From Dinghuibacter silviterrae (GTDB taxonomy: Bacteria; Bacteroidota; Bacteroidia; Chitinophagales; Chitinophagaceae), in the NCBI RefSeq assembly GCF_004366355.1, contig NZ_SODV01000001.1:2728001-2792000 (forward strand): a stretch of DNA of 64,000 bases, read 5' to 3'. Of the stretch, positions 1 through 9,856 are shown one piece after another; positions within the stretch are counted from its first letter, which is position 1, and the number at the start of each line of letters is the position of its first letter. The translations under genes and the position numbers were made by a program. Under the pieces are notes generated by a model. The model worked only from the letters and a program-made list of their open reading frames with translations. It was not told the origin of the DNA and searched no databases.

Positions 1-1
1 C

Positions 2-2968
2 CAGTTTTCACACGTCGGGTATAATGCCAAAGAACTAAACGTAAACACCGCGGACGTCCTTATCGTGACCATGGAGGTGAACAACAAAACCATGAACGAC
101 GTCGTGGTCGTCGGGTATGGCACGCAGAAACGCGCCAACGTCCTGGGGTCGATTGCCACGATCCAGGGCAAGGAGCTGGAAGATCTTCCTGCCGCCAACC
201 TGTCCACGGCCCTGATGAACACGATCCCGGGGGTGGGCGTTTCCCAGACCTCGGGGAAACCGGGGGCCACGACAAACCTGACCATCCGGGGCGCGACGAC
301 CTTTGCCTCCGGTGGCAACACCAGCCCGTTGTATGTGATCGATGGGTTGGTACCCTTGTTGTCCGCCTCCGGTAACATCGACCCGACGGGGAAAACCTCG
401 TTTGACAACCTGGACCCGTCCGAGATCGAATCCATCTCTTTCCTAAAAGACGCCTCGGCCACGATCTTTGGGGCCAGGGGGGCGAACGGCGTCGTGATCG
501 TCACGACCAAACGCGGCCGCTCGGGCAAACCGGTGCTGAGCTATTCGGGATCCGTGTCGATGGAGGATGCCTCCAAACTCCCGAAAATGATCGATCCGTA
601 TAACCAGGCGTTGCTCCTGAACAACTGGGTGGAGAATTACAAACCCAGCAGCCTGGTGCCGACCGAAGTCTATACACAGGCGGAACTGGATACGATCCAG
701 TCGCACAATTACGATTGGTTGAGGAATGAGTGGAAAAAAGGCTATATCCAAAAACACGCCCTGAACATCAGCGGCGGGAATGACCGGATTACCTTTTTTG
801 CCGGGGGGAACTACTATAGCGAGGACGGCAACCTGCCGGGTGTTACGGACAACAAATACGGTTTCCAGATCGGCGCGACGGCCAAGCTCTTTACGGGTCT
901 TACCGCGGACTTCACGGCCAACGTGAACACGGCCATCTCGAACCGGCCGGCGCCAAAGGGCACCAGCTCCTCGGAGCAGGCGGACCAGATGAACGTGACC
1001 GTGGGTACGCTGGAGAGCGTCCCGGGTTGGGTACCGGAATACATCAACGGCACGCCGGTCTATTATCAGCCGATCAACTGGCATCCGGCTGCCCTGGCCT
1101 CTTCGGGTTCTTACAACAAGGACAACCAGGACGCCAACGCGGTCAATATCGGCCTGACCTACCAGGTCCCCGTTATTAAGGGGCTTACCGTGCGGGCGCT
1201 CTACGGACGAAACACCTTTAACGATTTTTCCAAACAATACTATGTACCCTACGTGTTGGATGTTTTCAATACGGATGGAGTCCATACGAACAAAACATCG
1301 GGAGGCGCCAACATTCCGACCAGCACCCAGAACGTGATCTATACCGACCAGGTGAGCGGCACCAAGACGATCGCCAACGGGAACTCGTTGAACGAATTTT
1401 ACAGCAAGTCCACAAACTGGCAGGCTTCGGAGCAAATCCAGTACGCCAATATTTTTGGTGAGCATTCGATCGACGTTTTGCTGGGAACGGAACAAAGCCA
1501 GCTGACCGGCGACTACCTGCAAACAGGTATGCAGACCCAACTGATCCCGGGATACGACCAGTACTTCGCATATAGCGGCAACCAGACGGGCTGGAGCCTA
1601 GCCGGTCAAAGTACGTCTACGGGCAGGGTGAGCTATTTCGGCCGGTTGAACTATGCGTATAAGGACCGGTACCTGCTTCAGGCCGCCTTTAGGGACGATG
1701 CTTCGCCGAACTTCCCGACGTATGCCCAATGGGGTTTTTTCCCCTCGGTATCGGGCGGGTGGAAGATATCCCAGGAACGCTGGTTTTCGGATAACGTGCA
1801 TTTCCTGAATGACCTGAAGATCCGGTTGAACGTGGGGCTGACCGGGAACGACGCGACCTCCAGCTTTGGGTATGTCACCCGGTACACGGCCACGGGGAAC
1901 AACTATGGATACCTTTTTGGGAACACCCTGGCCAACGGTCTCCAGACGACACAGGTGCCGAATTCACAGATCACCTGGGAAAGGGCGCTGTTCAAGGACC
2001 TGGGTTTTGACGGGTCGTTGTGGAACTACCGCTTCAACTTCGCGATGGATTTCTGGTACAAGCACCAGTATGACATGCTGGAAACCCCGACCGCCACAGT
2101 TCCCACGACCTTCGGGGGCACGATTGCCAACGAGAACCACGGTATCCTGAACTCCTGGGGCATGGAACTCCAACTGAACTATACCCAAAACCTCAGCCGG
2201 GACTGGAAGGTATTTGCCACGGTCAACTTTGGCATCAGCGACAACCGCGTCATCCAGAAATACTACAGCGCCGGTACCGATACGGGGTATAAGTATCCCA
2301 TCGGCAAACGCGAGGACCTGGGGATTTCGGGCTACGAATCCACGGGCATCGTGCGGACCCAGGACCAGGTCAACGCCTGGTATGCCAAACACCCGGGTTG
2401 GACCATCAACGGGGACTCCCTGCGCGTGGGTGACCTGAACTATGTGGACCTGGACGGGGACGGCAAAATCACGTCCAACGATCAGACGCAGATTGCCAAG
2501 CGCTCGGGGAACATCTTCGGGATGGGCTTCAATTTGGGTGCCCAGTGGCGGGATTTCCGGATCAGCACCAATATTGCGCTCGGGGTAGGGGGCAAGACCC
2601 TCCCGAACAAGGTGGACATCGCGCCGCCGACAAAAGACGCGCGGGGGCTGGCGATGTGGAGCAACTCCTATACGGCCGCGAACCCGAATGCTTCCTTACC
2701 CGCCATCTACGCGCCCTTTGTCAACCAGGGGTCGACGTACTGGTTGCGCAGCGCGACCCAGATGTATGTCCAAAACCTGCAGATGTCCTGGGCGGCACCG
2801 TCCAGTTTTGTCAACCGGTACCACCTGCCCGGTTTCCGGGTGTACCTGACGGGTTTCAACCTTTGGAACATCATCAACCCCACGCCCTATAAGGACGTCC
2901 GGTCAAACGAGATCACCGATTACCCCATCCTGAGGACCTGGACCTTTGGTGTGAACATGACCTTATAA
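2..2968 (+). CDS. SusC/RagA-like TonB-dependent outer-membrane receptor, 5' end outside window
   Basis: This is the outer-membrane importer of the PUL, which takes up oligosaccharides with TonB energy. The frame is open to the left edge, and the codons before the first internal ATG (65) read as the end of the carboxypeptidase-D-like domain. The true start therefore lies upstream, and 988 residues are visible. After that domain come the linker VVVVGYGTQKR typical of SusC and the plug (IPGVGVSQTSGKPG, TIRGATTF, PLYVIDGL, LKDASATIFGARGANGVV). A long beta-barrel follows, ending in the aromatic motif TWTFGVNMTL. SusD starts 11 bases downstream, the standard pair order. The family call is very secure. 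The substrate is inferred only from the pectinase neighbours. Confidence 0.96.
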   Translation, partial: QFSHVGYNAKELNVNTADVLIVTMEVNNKTMNDVVVVGYGTQKRANVLGSIATIQGKELEDLPAANLSTALMNTIPGVGVSQTSGKPGATTNLTIRGATTFASGGNTSPLYVIDGLVPLLSASGNIDPTGKTSFDNLDPSEIESISFLKDASATIFGARGANGVVIVTTKRGRSGKPVLSYSGSVSMEDASKLPKMIDPYNQALLLNNWVENYKPSSLVPTEVYTQAELDTIQSHNYDWLRNEWKKGYIQKHALNISGGNDRITFFAGGNYYSEDGNLPGVTDNKYGFQIGATAKLFTGLTADFTANVNTAISNRPAPKGTSSSEQADQMNVTVGTLESVPGWVPEYINGTPVYYQPINWHPAALASSGSYNKDNQDANAVNIGLTYQVPVIKGLTVRALYGRNTFNDFSKQYYVPYVLDVFNTDGVHTNKTSGGANIPTSTQNVIYTDQVSGTKTIANGNSLNEFYSKSTNWQASEQIQYANIFGEHSIDVLLGTEQSQLTGDYLQTGMQTQLIPGYDQYFAYSGNQTGWSLAGQSTSTGRVSYFGRLNYAYKDRYLLQAAFRDDASPNFPTYAQWGFFPSVSGGWKISQERWFSDNVHFLNDLKIRLNVGLTGNDATSSFGYVTRYTATGNNYGYLFGNTLANGLQTTQVPNSQITWERALFKDLGFDGSLWNYRFNFAMDFWYKHQYDMLETPTATVPTTFGGTIANENHGILNSWGMELQLNYTQNLSRDWKVFATVNFGISDNRVIQKYYSAGTDTGYKYPIGKREDLGISGYESTGIVRTQDQVNAWYAKHPGWTINGDSLRVGDLNYVDLDGDGKITSNDQTQIAKRSGNIFGMGFNLGAQWRDFRISTNIALGVGGKTLPNKVDIAPPTKDARGLAMWSNSYTAANPNASLPAIYAPFVNQGSTYWLRSATQMYVQNLQMSWAAPSSFVNRYHLPGFRVYLTGFNLWNIINPTPYKDVRSNEITDYPILRTWTFGVNMTL

Positions 2969-2979
2969 AACGAACGACA

Positions 2980-4779
2980 ATGAAGAAGTATCTGCTCTAT
3001 ATAGTCTTGTTGGTTTGCTTCGCGGCGCCCATCTCCTGCAAAAAGATCCTGAACAAGGTAGACTTTAACGGGGTGCCTAACGCCGAAGTCTGGTCAAGCG
3101 CCAGCACGGCCAACCTTTACCTGAACGGTTTGTACAACATCATCATGCCTTACTGGCCCTGCGACTGGGGGAACTCGACGCTGCCGATCGCCATGCACAA
3201 CACCTCCGACGACCAGAATGGAGGGAACACGTCCATCCTGCAAGGGACGCTCACCGTGGACCAGGTCACCGACTTTTATACGTCGAACACCAACTCGGTG
3301 TATCCGTATATCCGCCGGATCAACATCCTTTTTGCCAACATCGATAACTACGGGCTGGATTCCAATACCACTGCCCCCATCAAGGCCCAGGCTTACTTCC
3401 TCCGGGCATTTGCCTACTTCCAACTGGTCAAGCTCTATGGCGGGGTACCTTATATCACCAAGCCCCAGGACTGGATCACGGACAGCCTGAACGTCTACCG
3501 GAATTCGACGTCCCAGTGTGTCGACAGCATGCTGGCGGACCTGAACCACTGCACGGTCCTGCCCTCTTCCTGGACGGGCGCGGACTTCGGACGCATCACG
3601 AGCGTGGCCGCCCTGGCGCTGAAGGCGCGGATCCTGTTGTACTGGGCCAGCCCCCAGTTCAACCCCACGGGCGACATGACGCGCTGGCAACAAGCCTACA
3701 CCGCCAACGAAGCGGCGTACGACTCCCTCGTCAATGCCGGGTACGGGCTGTATACCAATTTTTCCAGGATCGCACTGGATGCCATCAGCACTACCAGCGA
3801 CAGGGAACCCATACTTTTCCGTTCCTTCAATGGAAGCAATGTCGCCGGATTATACAATGGCTATGACAACGTGACCCGGCCGTACTCCCAAGGTACGGGG
3901 AGCGGGGGGACGACCAACAACCCGACCTGGAACCTCGTCACTGCTTTTCCAATGGCCGACGGGGAGCCCATCACGGCTTCATCTGCGAAGTATCCCTACA
4001 ACCAGCAATTCTATTGGCAAAACCGGGACCCCCGTTTTTATGCCACCATCGTCTATAACGGTGCCGTCTGGGGCCTCAGCGGAACGGCAGGCCGCAAACA
4101 ATGGATGTACCCCAACATGACCGACGACAAGGGACACATCACCTCCACCGGCTTTTATTGCCGCAAAAACATCGACACGACCGTCCAGGCCGCCGTCGCC
4201 AACTTAGGCAAAACGACCTGGGTCGAGTTGCGGATGGGTGAAGTGATGCTCAACCTTGCCGAGTGCGCCAATATGGTGGGCAACCAGTCCGAGGCCATAA
4301 CGCTGTTGACAGCCATCCGCAAAAGAGCGGGGATCGTGGCAGGCACCAATTACGGCATTCCCAGCGGGCTCACCGCCGCGCAGATGGAGACCTTTATCTT
4401 AAACGAAAGAAGGGTGGAACTGGCCTTCGAAGGGAAGCGCTACGACGACCTGCGCCGCACGCGTACCTTCGACCAGTTGAACGGGTCCTACAGGGATCAA
4501 CTGGTGATCACCCTCAAAAAAGGCGTGACGGTTTCCCTTCTCGAAACGCTGAATACACTGACGAATACACGGCTCAGGGACACGATCGATGTCAACTACG
4601 ACACGGCGTACTTTTCGTATAACGTGGCGCCGATCACCAACGACCTGCCGATCAATTTCCTGACCACCTATTATGCCTACGGCATCCCGTCTTCGGACAT
4701 TGGGAAAGACCTCAACCTCCAGCAGACCCTTGGCTGGACGTATGGGGGAGCCGCAGGGACTTTTGACCCGACGAAATAA
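2980..4779 (+). CDS. SusD/RagB-like surface glycan-binding lipoprotein
   Basis: This is the partner of the SusC-like receptor: an alpha-helical TPR-fold lipoprotein that lids the barrel and binds glycan at the cell surface. The 599-residue length is normal. The N-terminus is a lipoprotein leader with the lipobox ending AAPISC, so Cys20 is the likely lipidated residue. Family signatures include the AEVWSSASTANLYLNGLYN start, KAQAYFLRAFAYFQLVKLYGG with the usual Arg-Ala-Phe-Ala-Tyr helix, and the C-terminal ERRVELAFEGKRYDDLRRT block. The gene follows susC by 11 bases and precedes the pectate lyase by 6 bases, so co-transcription is expected. Confidence 0.95.
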   Translation: MKKYLLYIVLLVCFAAPISCKKILNKVDFNGVPNAEVWSSASTANLYLNGLYNIIMPYWPCDWGNSTLPIAMHNTSDDQNGGNTSILQGTLTVDQVTDFYTSNTNSVYPYIRRINILFANIDNYGLDSNTTAPIKAQAYFLRAFAYFQLVKLYGGVPYITKPQDWITDSLNVYRNSTSQCVDSMLADLNHCTVLPSSWTGADFGRITSVAALALKARILLYWASPQFNPTGDMTRWQQAYTANEAAYDSLVNAGYGLYTNFSRIALDAISTTSDREPILFRSFNGSNVAGLYNGYDNVTRPYSQGTGSGGTTNNPTWNLVTAFPMADGEPITASSAKYPYNQQFYWQNRDPRFYATIVYNGAVWGLSGTAGRKQWMYPNMTDDKGHITSTGFYCRKNIDTTVQAAVANLGKTTWVELRMGEVMLNLAECANMVGNQSEAITLLTAIRKRAGIVAGTNYGIPSGLTAAQMETFILNERRVELAFEGKRYDDLRRTRTFDQLNGSYRDQLVITLKKGVTVSLLETLNTLTNTRLRDTIDVNYDTAYFSYNVAPITNDLPINFLTTYYAYGIPSSDIGKDLNLQQTLGWTYGGAAGTFDPTK

Positions 4780-4785
4780 TAACAC

Positions 4786-6426
4786 ATGAATAAGAAATGG
4801 ATTTTACTGGTTGGCCTGACCGCGTCGCTTGGCATCGCCAGGGCCCAGTACCCGACGGTACCGGAAGACATAAAGGCCCAAAGCGAGGCGATGTTGAAAG
4901 CGGCTTACGCCCACTCGGATTCCGCCTGGCAGGTGGCCTTGCCCATCATCCAGGACGAAGCCGCCCATGGTAAACCCTATGTCCCCTGGGCTACCCGGCC
5001 AACGGATTTGCCACAGGCGCCCATCCTTGCTTTTCCGGGAGCAGAAGGGGGCGGTGCCCACAGTTTTGGCGGTCGCGGCGGCAAGGTGTATGTCGTGACC
5101 AGCCTGGACGACAGCGGACCGGGGACCTTGCGCTGGGCGTGTGAGCAGGGCGGCGCCCGTATCGTCGTGTTTAACGTGGCCGGGATCATCCGGATTCATA
5201 CACCTATCATCGTCCGTGCGCCCTATATTAGCATCGAAGGCCAGACGGCGCCCGGGGACGGGGTTTGCGTGGCCGGCGAGTCCTTCTGGGTCAACACCCA
5301 CGACGTGATCATCCGCTACATGCGGTTCCGCCGGGGCGAAACCAACGTCGGCCGCCGGGACGACGCCCTGGGCGGCGACCCTGTGGGGAACGTGATCGTG
5401 GACCACTGCTCGACAAGCTGGGGGCTCGACGAGAACTTTTCCATGTACCGGCACATGTACAACGACGGGGAGCCTGGCAAAATCGACGAGAAGCTGGGGA
5501 CCGTCAACATCACCATCTCCAACTGTATCTCCGCAGAATCCCTGGATACCTGGAACCACGCCTTCGGGTCCACCATGGGCGGCGAAAATTGTCTCCTCAT
5601 CCGCAACCTCTGGGCCGACAATACCGGCCGGAATCCGTCGATCGGTTGGAACGGGGTGTTTAACTTTGTCAACAACGTCGTCTTCAACTGGCACCACCGG
5701 TCCATGGACGGCGGCGACTATACCTGTCTGTACAACATCATCAATAACTATTTCAAACCGGGGCCGGTCACGCCAAAGAACGAGAACGTAGGGCATCGTA
5801 TCCTGAAACCGGAATCCGGGCGCAGCAAACTAGGGTATCGTGCGTACGGGCGCTGTTATGTCAATGGCAACGTGATGGAAGGGAATCCCGAGGTAACGGC
5901 GGACAACTGGAATGGAGGCGTGCAGATCGAGGAACAAAAAGACGCCGGGAGTTATAAGGATGACATGAAGGTGTCTGTTCCGTTCCCGATCAACGCACCG
6001 ATCTTTATCCTGCCTGCTTCTCAGGCTTACTCGTATGTGCTGGCCAACGCGGGCGCCACGCTGCCTGACCGCGACCCGGTAGACAAGCGCGTCATCGAAC
6101 AGGTCCGCACCGGCAAGATCACCTACCAGGAGGTCAATACCGATACCATGTTCCAGTTCAAGGTGCGCAAGCTCCCCAAGGATTCGTACAAACTGGGGAT
6201 CGTGACCAACATCGTGGAGGTTGGTGGTTATCCCGACTACCAGGGGACGCCCTACAAGGATTCGGACAACGACGGCATACCGGACGCTTGGGAAATCGCC
6301 CACGGGCTCAACCCCCACGACGCCTCGGATGCTTCCAAACCCGCCAAAAACGGGGGCGGTTATACCAATATTGAAGTGTACCTGAATACCGTGGCCGCCA
6401 AAGGCGAAAAACCATTGAAGGCTTGA
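4786..6426 (+). CDS. PL1-type pectate lyase, secreted
   Basis: Probable endo-acting polygalacturonate or pectate lyase that cuts the homogalacturonan backbone by beta-elimination. Residues 1-20 form a Sec signal peptide (WILLVGLTASLGIARA). The right-handed beta-helix begins near residue 81 with FPGAEGGGAHSFGGRGG. Family blocks follow: VTSLDDSGPGTLRWA, NVIVDHCSTSWGLDEN and RNPSIGWNGVFNFVNN. The C-terminus near residue 492 carries a thrombospondin-3-like calcium loop (DSDNDGIPDAWE), often seen at the ends of Bacteroidota pectate lyases. It sits directly behind susCD, which suggests it performs the first cut at the surface. The cleavage type is inferred from the family. Catalytic and calcium ligands were not checked against a structure. 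Confidence 0.88.
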   Translation: MNKKWILLVGLTASLGIARAQYPTVPEDIKAQSEAMLKAAYAHSDSAWQVALPIIQDEAAHGKPYVPWATRPTDLPQAPILAFPGAEGGGAHSFGGRGGKVYVVTSLDDSGPGTLRWACEQGGARIVVFNVAGIIRIHTPIIVRAPYISIEGQTAPGDGVCVAGESFWVNTHDVIIRYMRFRRGETNVGRRDDALGGDPVGNVIVDHCSTSWGLDENFSMYRHMYNDGEPGKIDEKLGTVNITISNCISAESLDTWNHAFGSTMGGENCLLIRNLWADNTGRNPSIGWNGVFNFVNNVVFNWHHRSMDGGDYTCLYNIINNYFKPGPVTPKNENVGHRILKPESGRSKLGYRAYGRCYVNGNVMEGNPEVTADNWNGGVQIEEQKDAGSYKDDMKVSVPFPINAPIFILPASQAYSYVLANAGATLPDRDPVDKRVIEQVRTGKITYQEVNTDTMFQFKVRKLPKDSYKLGIVTNIVEVGGYPDYQGTPYKDSDNDGIPDAWEIAHGLNPHDASDASKPAKNGGGYTNIEVYLNTVAAKGEKPLKA

Positions 6427-6427
6427 C

Positions 6428-9400
6428 ATGATGTCTGACCATATACACTTTTGCAAACGCATACTGGTGGGCTTGGTGCCCGCCTTTATGCATGTCGGGG
6501 GGTGGGCGCAGCAGGGGCCCGGGCCTTCGCACGCGGGGGCTTCCGCGCGGCCGGGCGCAGCGGCCCCGGCGAACCCCCGCGCAGCGGCCCCGGCGCGCCC
6601 GCGCGTTGAGCCCCCGGCGTTGCCCGTGACCTTCACCGGCGGCCGGCTAACTTATGCGCCCGACGAGCTCGGCAACCGCGTCCCCGATTTCTCCTACTGC
6701 GGCTATGCGCAGGGTGACGCTCCCCTCCCGGAGGTGCCCGTCCGCGCCGTGGTGGCGCTTTCTACCGGTGACGCCACCGCGCAGATACAGGCGGCGATCG
6801 ACTATGTGTCGGCGTTGCCGCTGGATGCCTCGGGGTTTCGGGGGGCGGTGTTGCTGGAGAAAGGGACTTATCGTGTTTCCGGATCGTTGGTTCTTGCGCA
6901 CTCGGGTGTGGTACTCCGGGGTGCAGGTCGCGAGACCGTCCTGGAGGCAACCGGCCCCGACCGGCGGACGCTGATCCGCATCCTGGGGCGGGACGATAGG
7001 GTGGTGGAGCCGTATGTTGCTGTTGCCGCTGGTTATGTGCCCGTCGGGGAGGCGTCTTTGGCCGTGGCCGGGTCCTTTGCCCCCGGTGACGAGGTGCTCG
7101 TGTGCCGGCCGTCTTCTTCCTCCTGGATACAAGCCCTGGGCACCGATCACTTCGGGGGCGGCGTCACTGCCTTGGCGTGGAAACCGGGTCAGCGCGATAT
7201 ATATTGGGACCGCCGTGTCGTCTCCGCTTCGGGTGGCCGCGTGACGTTGGACGTCCCCCTGACTACGGCCCTGGATACCGCCTTCGGTGGCGGCTTTATC
7301 GCGCGTTATCGCTGGCCCGGCCGGATCACCCACGTTGGCGTCGAGAACCTTCGTTGTGTTAGCGATGTCGATGCGATTAATAATAAAGACGAAGCCCACA
7401 GCTGGACTGGAATTTCCCTGGAGAATGTCCGCGACGCCTGGGTCCGCCGGATCGACTTCGAACACTTTGCCGGATCTGCGGTGGAAGTCTTGAGTACGGC
7501 TTCCCGCGTCACTGTGGAGGACTGCAAGTCCCTGGATCCGATCGGCGAGATCGGCGGACAGCGGCGCAATACATTTTTTACCGAGGGCGGACAAACGCTT
7601 TTCCACCGGTTGTATGCCGAACATGGGTACCACGATTTCGGGACGGGCTTTTGTGCGCCCGGACCCAATGCCTTTGTCGACTGCGACGACGTCCGTCCTT
7701 ATAGCTTTAGCGGTGGCCTGGACAGTTGGGCCTCCGGGGTGCTTTTTGATGTCCTGCGGATCGATGGGCAAACCTTGGGTTTCTTCAACCGCGAACAGGA
7801 TGGACAGGGTGCGGGGTGGAACGCCGCCAACAGTGTGTTGTGGAATTGCTCCGCTTCTATGATCGACTGTTATCAGCCCCCTACCGCAGAGAATTGGTCG
7901 TTTGGCTCCTGGGGGCAGTTCCGGGGAGACGGCTTTTGGGCTGAATCCAACAGCACCATTCCGCCCCGTAGTTTATATTATGCGCAGTTGTCCCAACGCC
8001 TGGGTCATCCCATCGATGGCGGCCTGTTACCCATCATGGGGGATGCCAGCAGCAGCCCGACGCCGGAGGAGGCGGCAAGGCTTATGTCGGAGTCCACGCG
8101 ACCGGCGGTGGTGATGCCGCAGTGGATCGATTCGCTGGAGGCGATGCATCCGCTCGCGGTGGCCGCCGCCGGGGCGCGGGTGTTTGAGGTGGCTTCGGCC
8201 GCGCGCGCTGGCGTTTCGGGCGGTACCGGGGCAGCCGGCGCAACCGGCGCAACCGGCGCAGTGCCCGGCGGGGTGTCGTCGCCAGCGGCGCCCGGCGGGG
8301 TGTCGTTGCCGCCGGCGGCGCCCCCCATGCACATCGCCGGCGGCTGGCTCCTACGCGGCGACGCCGTCCTCGTCGGCAAGCGCTATTATGAACCCTGGTG
8401 GGAAGGTTCCATCCGGCCTTACGGCGTAGCCGATGCCAAACCCGCCATCACCCGTTTTGTACCCGGGCGCACCGGCCGTGGTTTTACCGACGACCTTTCC
8501 GCCCTTACGGACACTATGGCGATGACCCACGTCGTGGCCCTGGACCATAACTACGGTCTTTGGTACGACCGGCGCAGGGACGACCACGAACGCATCCGTC
8601 GTATGGACGGTGACGTCTGGCCCCCCTTTTACGAGCTCCCCTTTATGCGCAGCGGTCGCGACTCCGCCTGGGACGGGCTCAGCAAGTACGACCTGACCCG
8701 CTATAACCCCTGGTATTGGAGCCGTCTTCGCCAGTTTGCGGACCTCGCCGACCGGAAAGGCCTCGTCCTTATCCATCAAAATTATTTTCAGCACAACATC
8801 ATCGAGGCCGGCGCCCACTACGCCGACTTCCCCTGGCGCACCGCCAACAACATCAACCACACCGGTTTCCCTGAGCCCCCTCCTTTTGCCGGGGATAAGC
8901 GGATCTTTATGGCGGAACAATTCTATGACACGACCCAGCCCCAGCGCCGGGCCTTGCACGCCGCGTTTATCCGCCAATGCCTGAACAACTTCAAAGACAA
9001 CAACGGCGTGATCCAACTCCTCGCCGCAGAATACACCGGGCCCCTCCACTTCGCCCGGTTCTGGGTGGACCAGATCGCATCCTGGGAGGCGTCCACCGGT
9101 ATACACGAATGCATCGGTCTCAGCACCACAAAGGACGTCCAGGACAGCATCCTGGCCGACCCCGTGCGTTCCGGGACCATCGACCTCATCGACATCCGTT
9201 ATTGGTACTATGAATCCGGTGGCCGTTTGTACGCCCCGCCGGGCGGTCAAAATATGGCGCCCCGTCAACACGAACGCGTGCTGAAACCGAAGCGCCCCGA
9301 CTTTGAAGCCGTCTATCGTTCGGTCCGCGCGTACCGCGACCGCTACCCTGGCAAGGCGGTGATGTATTCGGCCGAGGGCTGTGATACGTTTGGGTGGGCT

Positions 9401-9850
9401 GTGTTTATGGCGGGCGGGTCGCTCGCGAACATACCGGTGGTTGCGGATCCGCAGTTTCTTCGCGCCGCCGCTTTGATGCGGCCGCTGGATGCGGTCGCGG
9501 CCGGCGCCCCCCGTTCGTGCGCCGCCGATTCGAGCGCCCCCGGTTCAGCCGCCCCCGGTTCGAGCGCCCCCGGTTCAGCCGCCCCCGGTTCGGGCGCCCC
9601 TGGTTCGGGCGCCCCTGGTTCAGCCGCCCCCGGTTCGGGCGCCCCTTCGGTGGGCCCCCACGTGCTGGGTAACCCCGCCGTGGGCTACATCGTCTACGGC
9701 GCCGGTTCCGTCGACCTCGCACCGGGGCGGTACCGTCTGCACCGGATCGACCCGCGGAGCGGCGCCTTCACCGGCGAGGCTTCCAAGGTCTCCGGCGGCA
9801 AGGCGTTTGCGCTCTCCGGTGAGTATGTTTTTTGGTTGGAAAAATATTGA
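6428..9850 (+). CDS. Large secreted beta-helix + DUF6298-like protein (1140 aa) with GC-rich repeat inserts
   Basis: The N-terminal half (roughly residues 90-480) looks like a pectate-lyase-3-type beta-helix. It has the start ATAQIQAAIDYVSALP, a GTYRVSGSLVL strand and repeated short strands around VGVENLRC. The C-terminal half (about 640-1035) resembles the Bacteroidota DUF6298 domain, probably a TIM-barrel-like glycan-active fold, from MHIAGGWLLRGDAV through NPWYWSRLRQFADLADRKG. No reaction can be assigned. Three low-complexity inserts interrupt it: Ala/Pro-rich after the signal peptide, Gly/Ala/Thr-rich at about 600-635, and eight GSxAP units at about 1035-1074. It starts 1 base after the pectate lyase stop. 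A second ATG lies one codon in (6431). DUF6298 was recognised by eye only. Confidence 0.75.
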   Translation: MMSDHIHFCKRILVGLVPAFMHVGGWAQQGPGPSHAGASARPGAAAPANPRAAAPARPRVEPPALPVTFTGGRLTYAPDELGNRVPDFSYCGYAQGDAPLPEVPVRAVVALSTGDATAQIQAAIDYVSALPLDASGFRGAVLLEKGTYRVSGSLVLAHSGVVLRGAGRETVLEATGPDRRTLIRILGRDDRVVEPYVAVAAGYVPVGEASLAVAGSFAPGDEVLVCRPSSSSWIQALGTDHFGGGVTALAWKPGQRDIYWDRRVVSASGGRVTLDVPLTTALDTAFGGGFIARYRWPGRITHVGVENLRCVSDVDAINNKDEAHSWTGISLENVRDAWVRRIDFEHFAGSAVEVLSTASRVTVEDCKSLDPIGEIGGQRRNTFFTEGGQTLFHRLYAEHGYHDFGTGFCAPGPNAFVDCDDVRPYSFSGGLDSWASGVLFDVLRIDGQTLGFFNREQDGQGAGWNAANSVLWNCSASMIDCYQPPTAENWSFGSWGQFRGDGFWAESNSTIPPRSLYYAQLSQRLGHPIDGGLLPIMGDASSSPTPEEAARLMSESTRPAVVMPQWIDSLEAMHPLAVAAAGARVFEVASAARAGVSGGTGAAGATGATGAVPGGVSSPAAPGGVSLPPAAPPMHIAGGWLLRGDAVLVGKRYYEPWWEGSIRPYGVADAKPAITRFVPGRTGRGFTDDLSALTDTMAMTHVVALDHNYGLWYDRRRDDHERIRRMDGDVWPPFYELPFMRSGRDSAWDGLSKYDLTRYNPWYWSRLRQFADLADRKGLVLIHQNYFQHNIIEAGAHYADFPWRTANNINHTGFPEPPPFAGDKRIFMAEQFYDTTQPQRRALHAAFIRQCLNNFKDNNGVIQLLAAEYTGPLHFARFWVDQIASWEASTGIHECIGLSTTKDVQDSILADPVRSGTIDLIDIRYWYYESGGRLYAPPGGQNMAPRQHERVLKPKRPDFEAVYRSVRAYRDRYPGKAVMYSAEGCDTFGWAVFMAGGSLANIPVVADPQFLRAAALMRPLDAVAAGAPRSCAADSSAPGSAAPGSSAPGSAAPGSGAPGSGAPGSAAPGSGAPSVGPHVLGNPAVGYIVYGAGSVDLAPGRYRLHRIDPRSGAFTGEASKVSGGKAFALSGEYVFWLEKY
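9530..9648 (+). repeat. 15-bp tandem repeat, eight units, in the DUF6298-like gene
   Basis: Eight near-identical 15-base units encode GSxAP with x mostly Ala, Gly or Ser. The array is in frame and lies in the C-terminal part of the protein at 6428-9850. Units differ only at the second Ser/Gly/Ala codon and a few third positions. Confidence 0.92.
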
Positions 9851-9856
9851 CATCGC

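Noticed and set aside
443-1540. Long - strand ORF opposite susC, 365 codons
   Set aside because: It mirrors the third-position GC of the real gene; no protein family is visible and the + frame is clearly SusC.
65-2968. ATG at 65 as the true start of the SusC gene
   Set aside because: The frame is open to base 2 and upstream codons encode the end of the carboxypeptidase-like domain.
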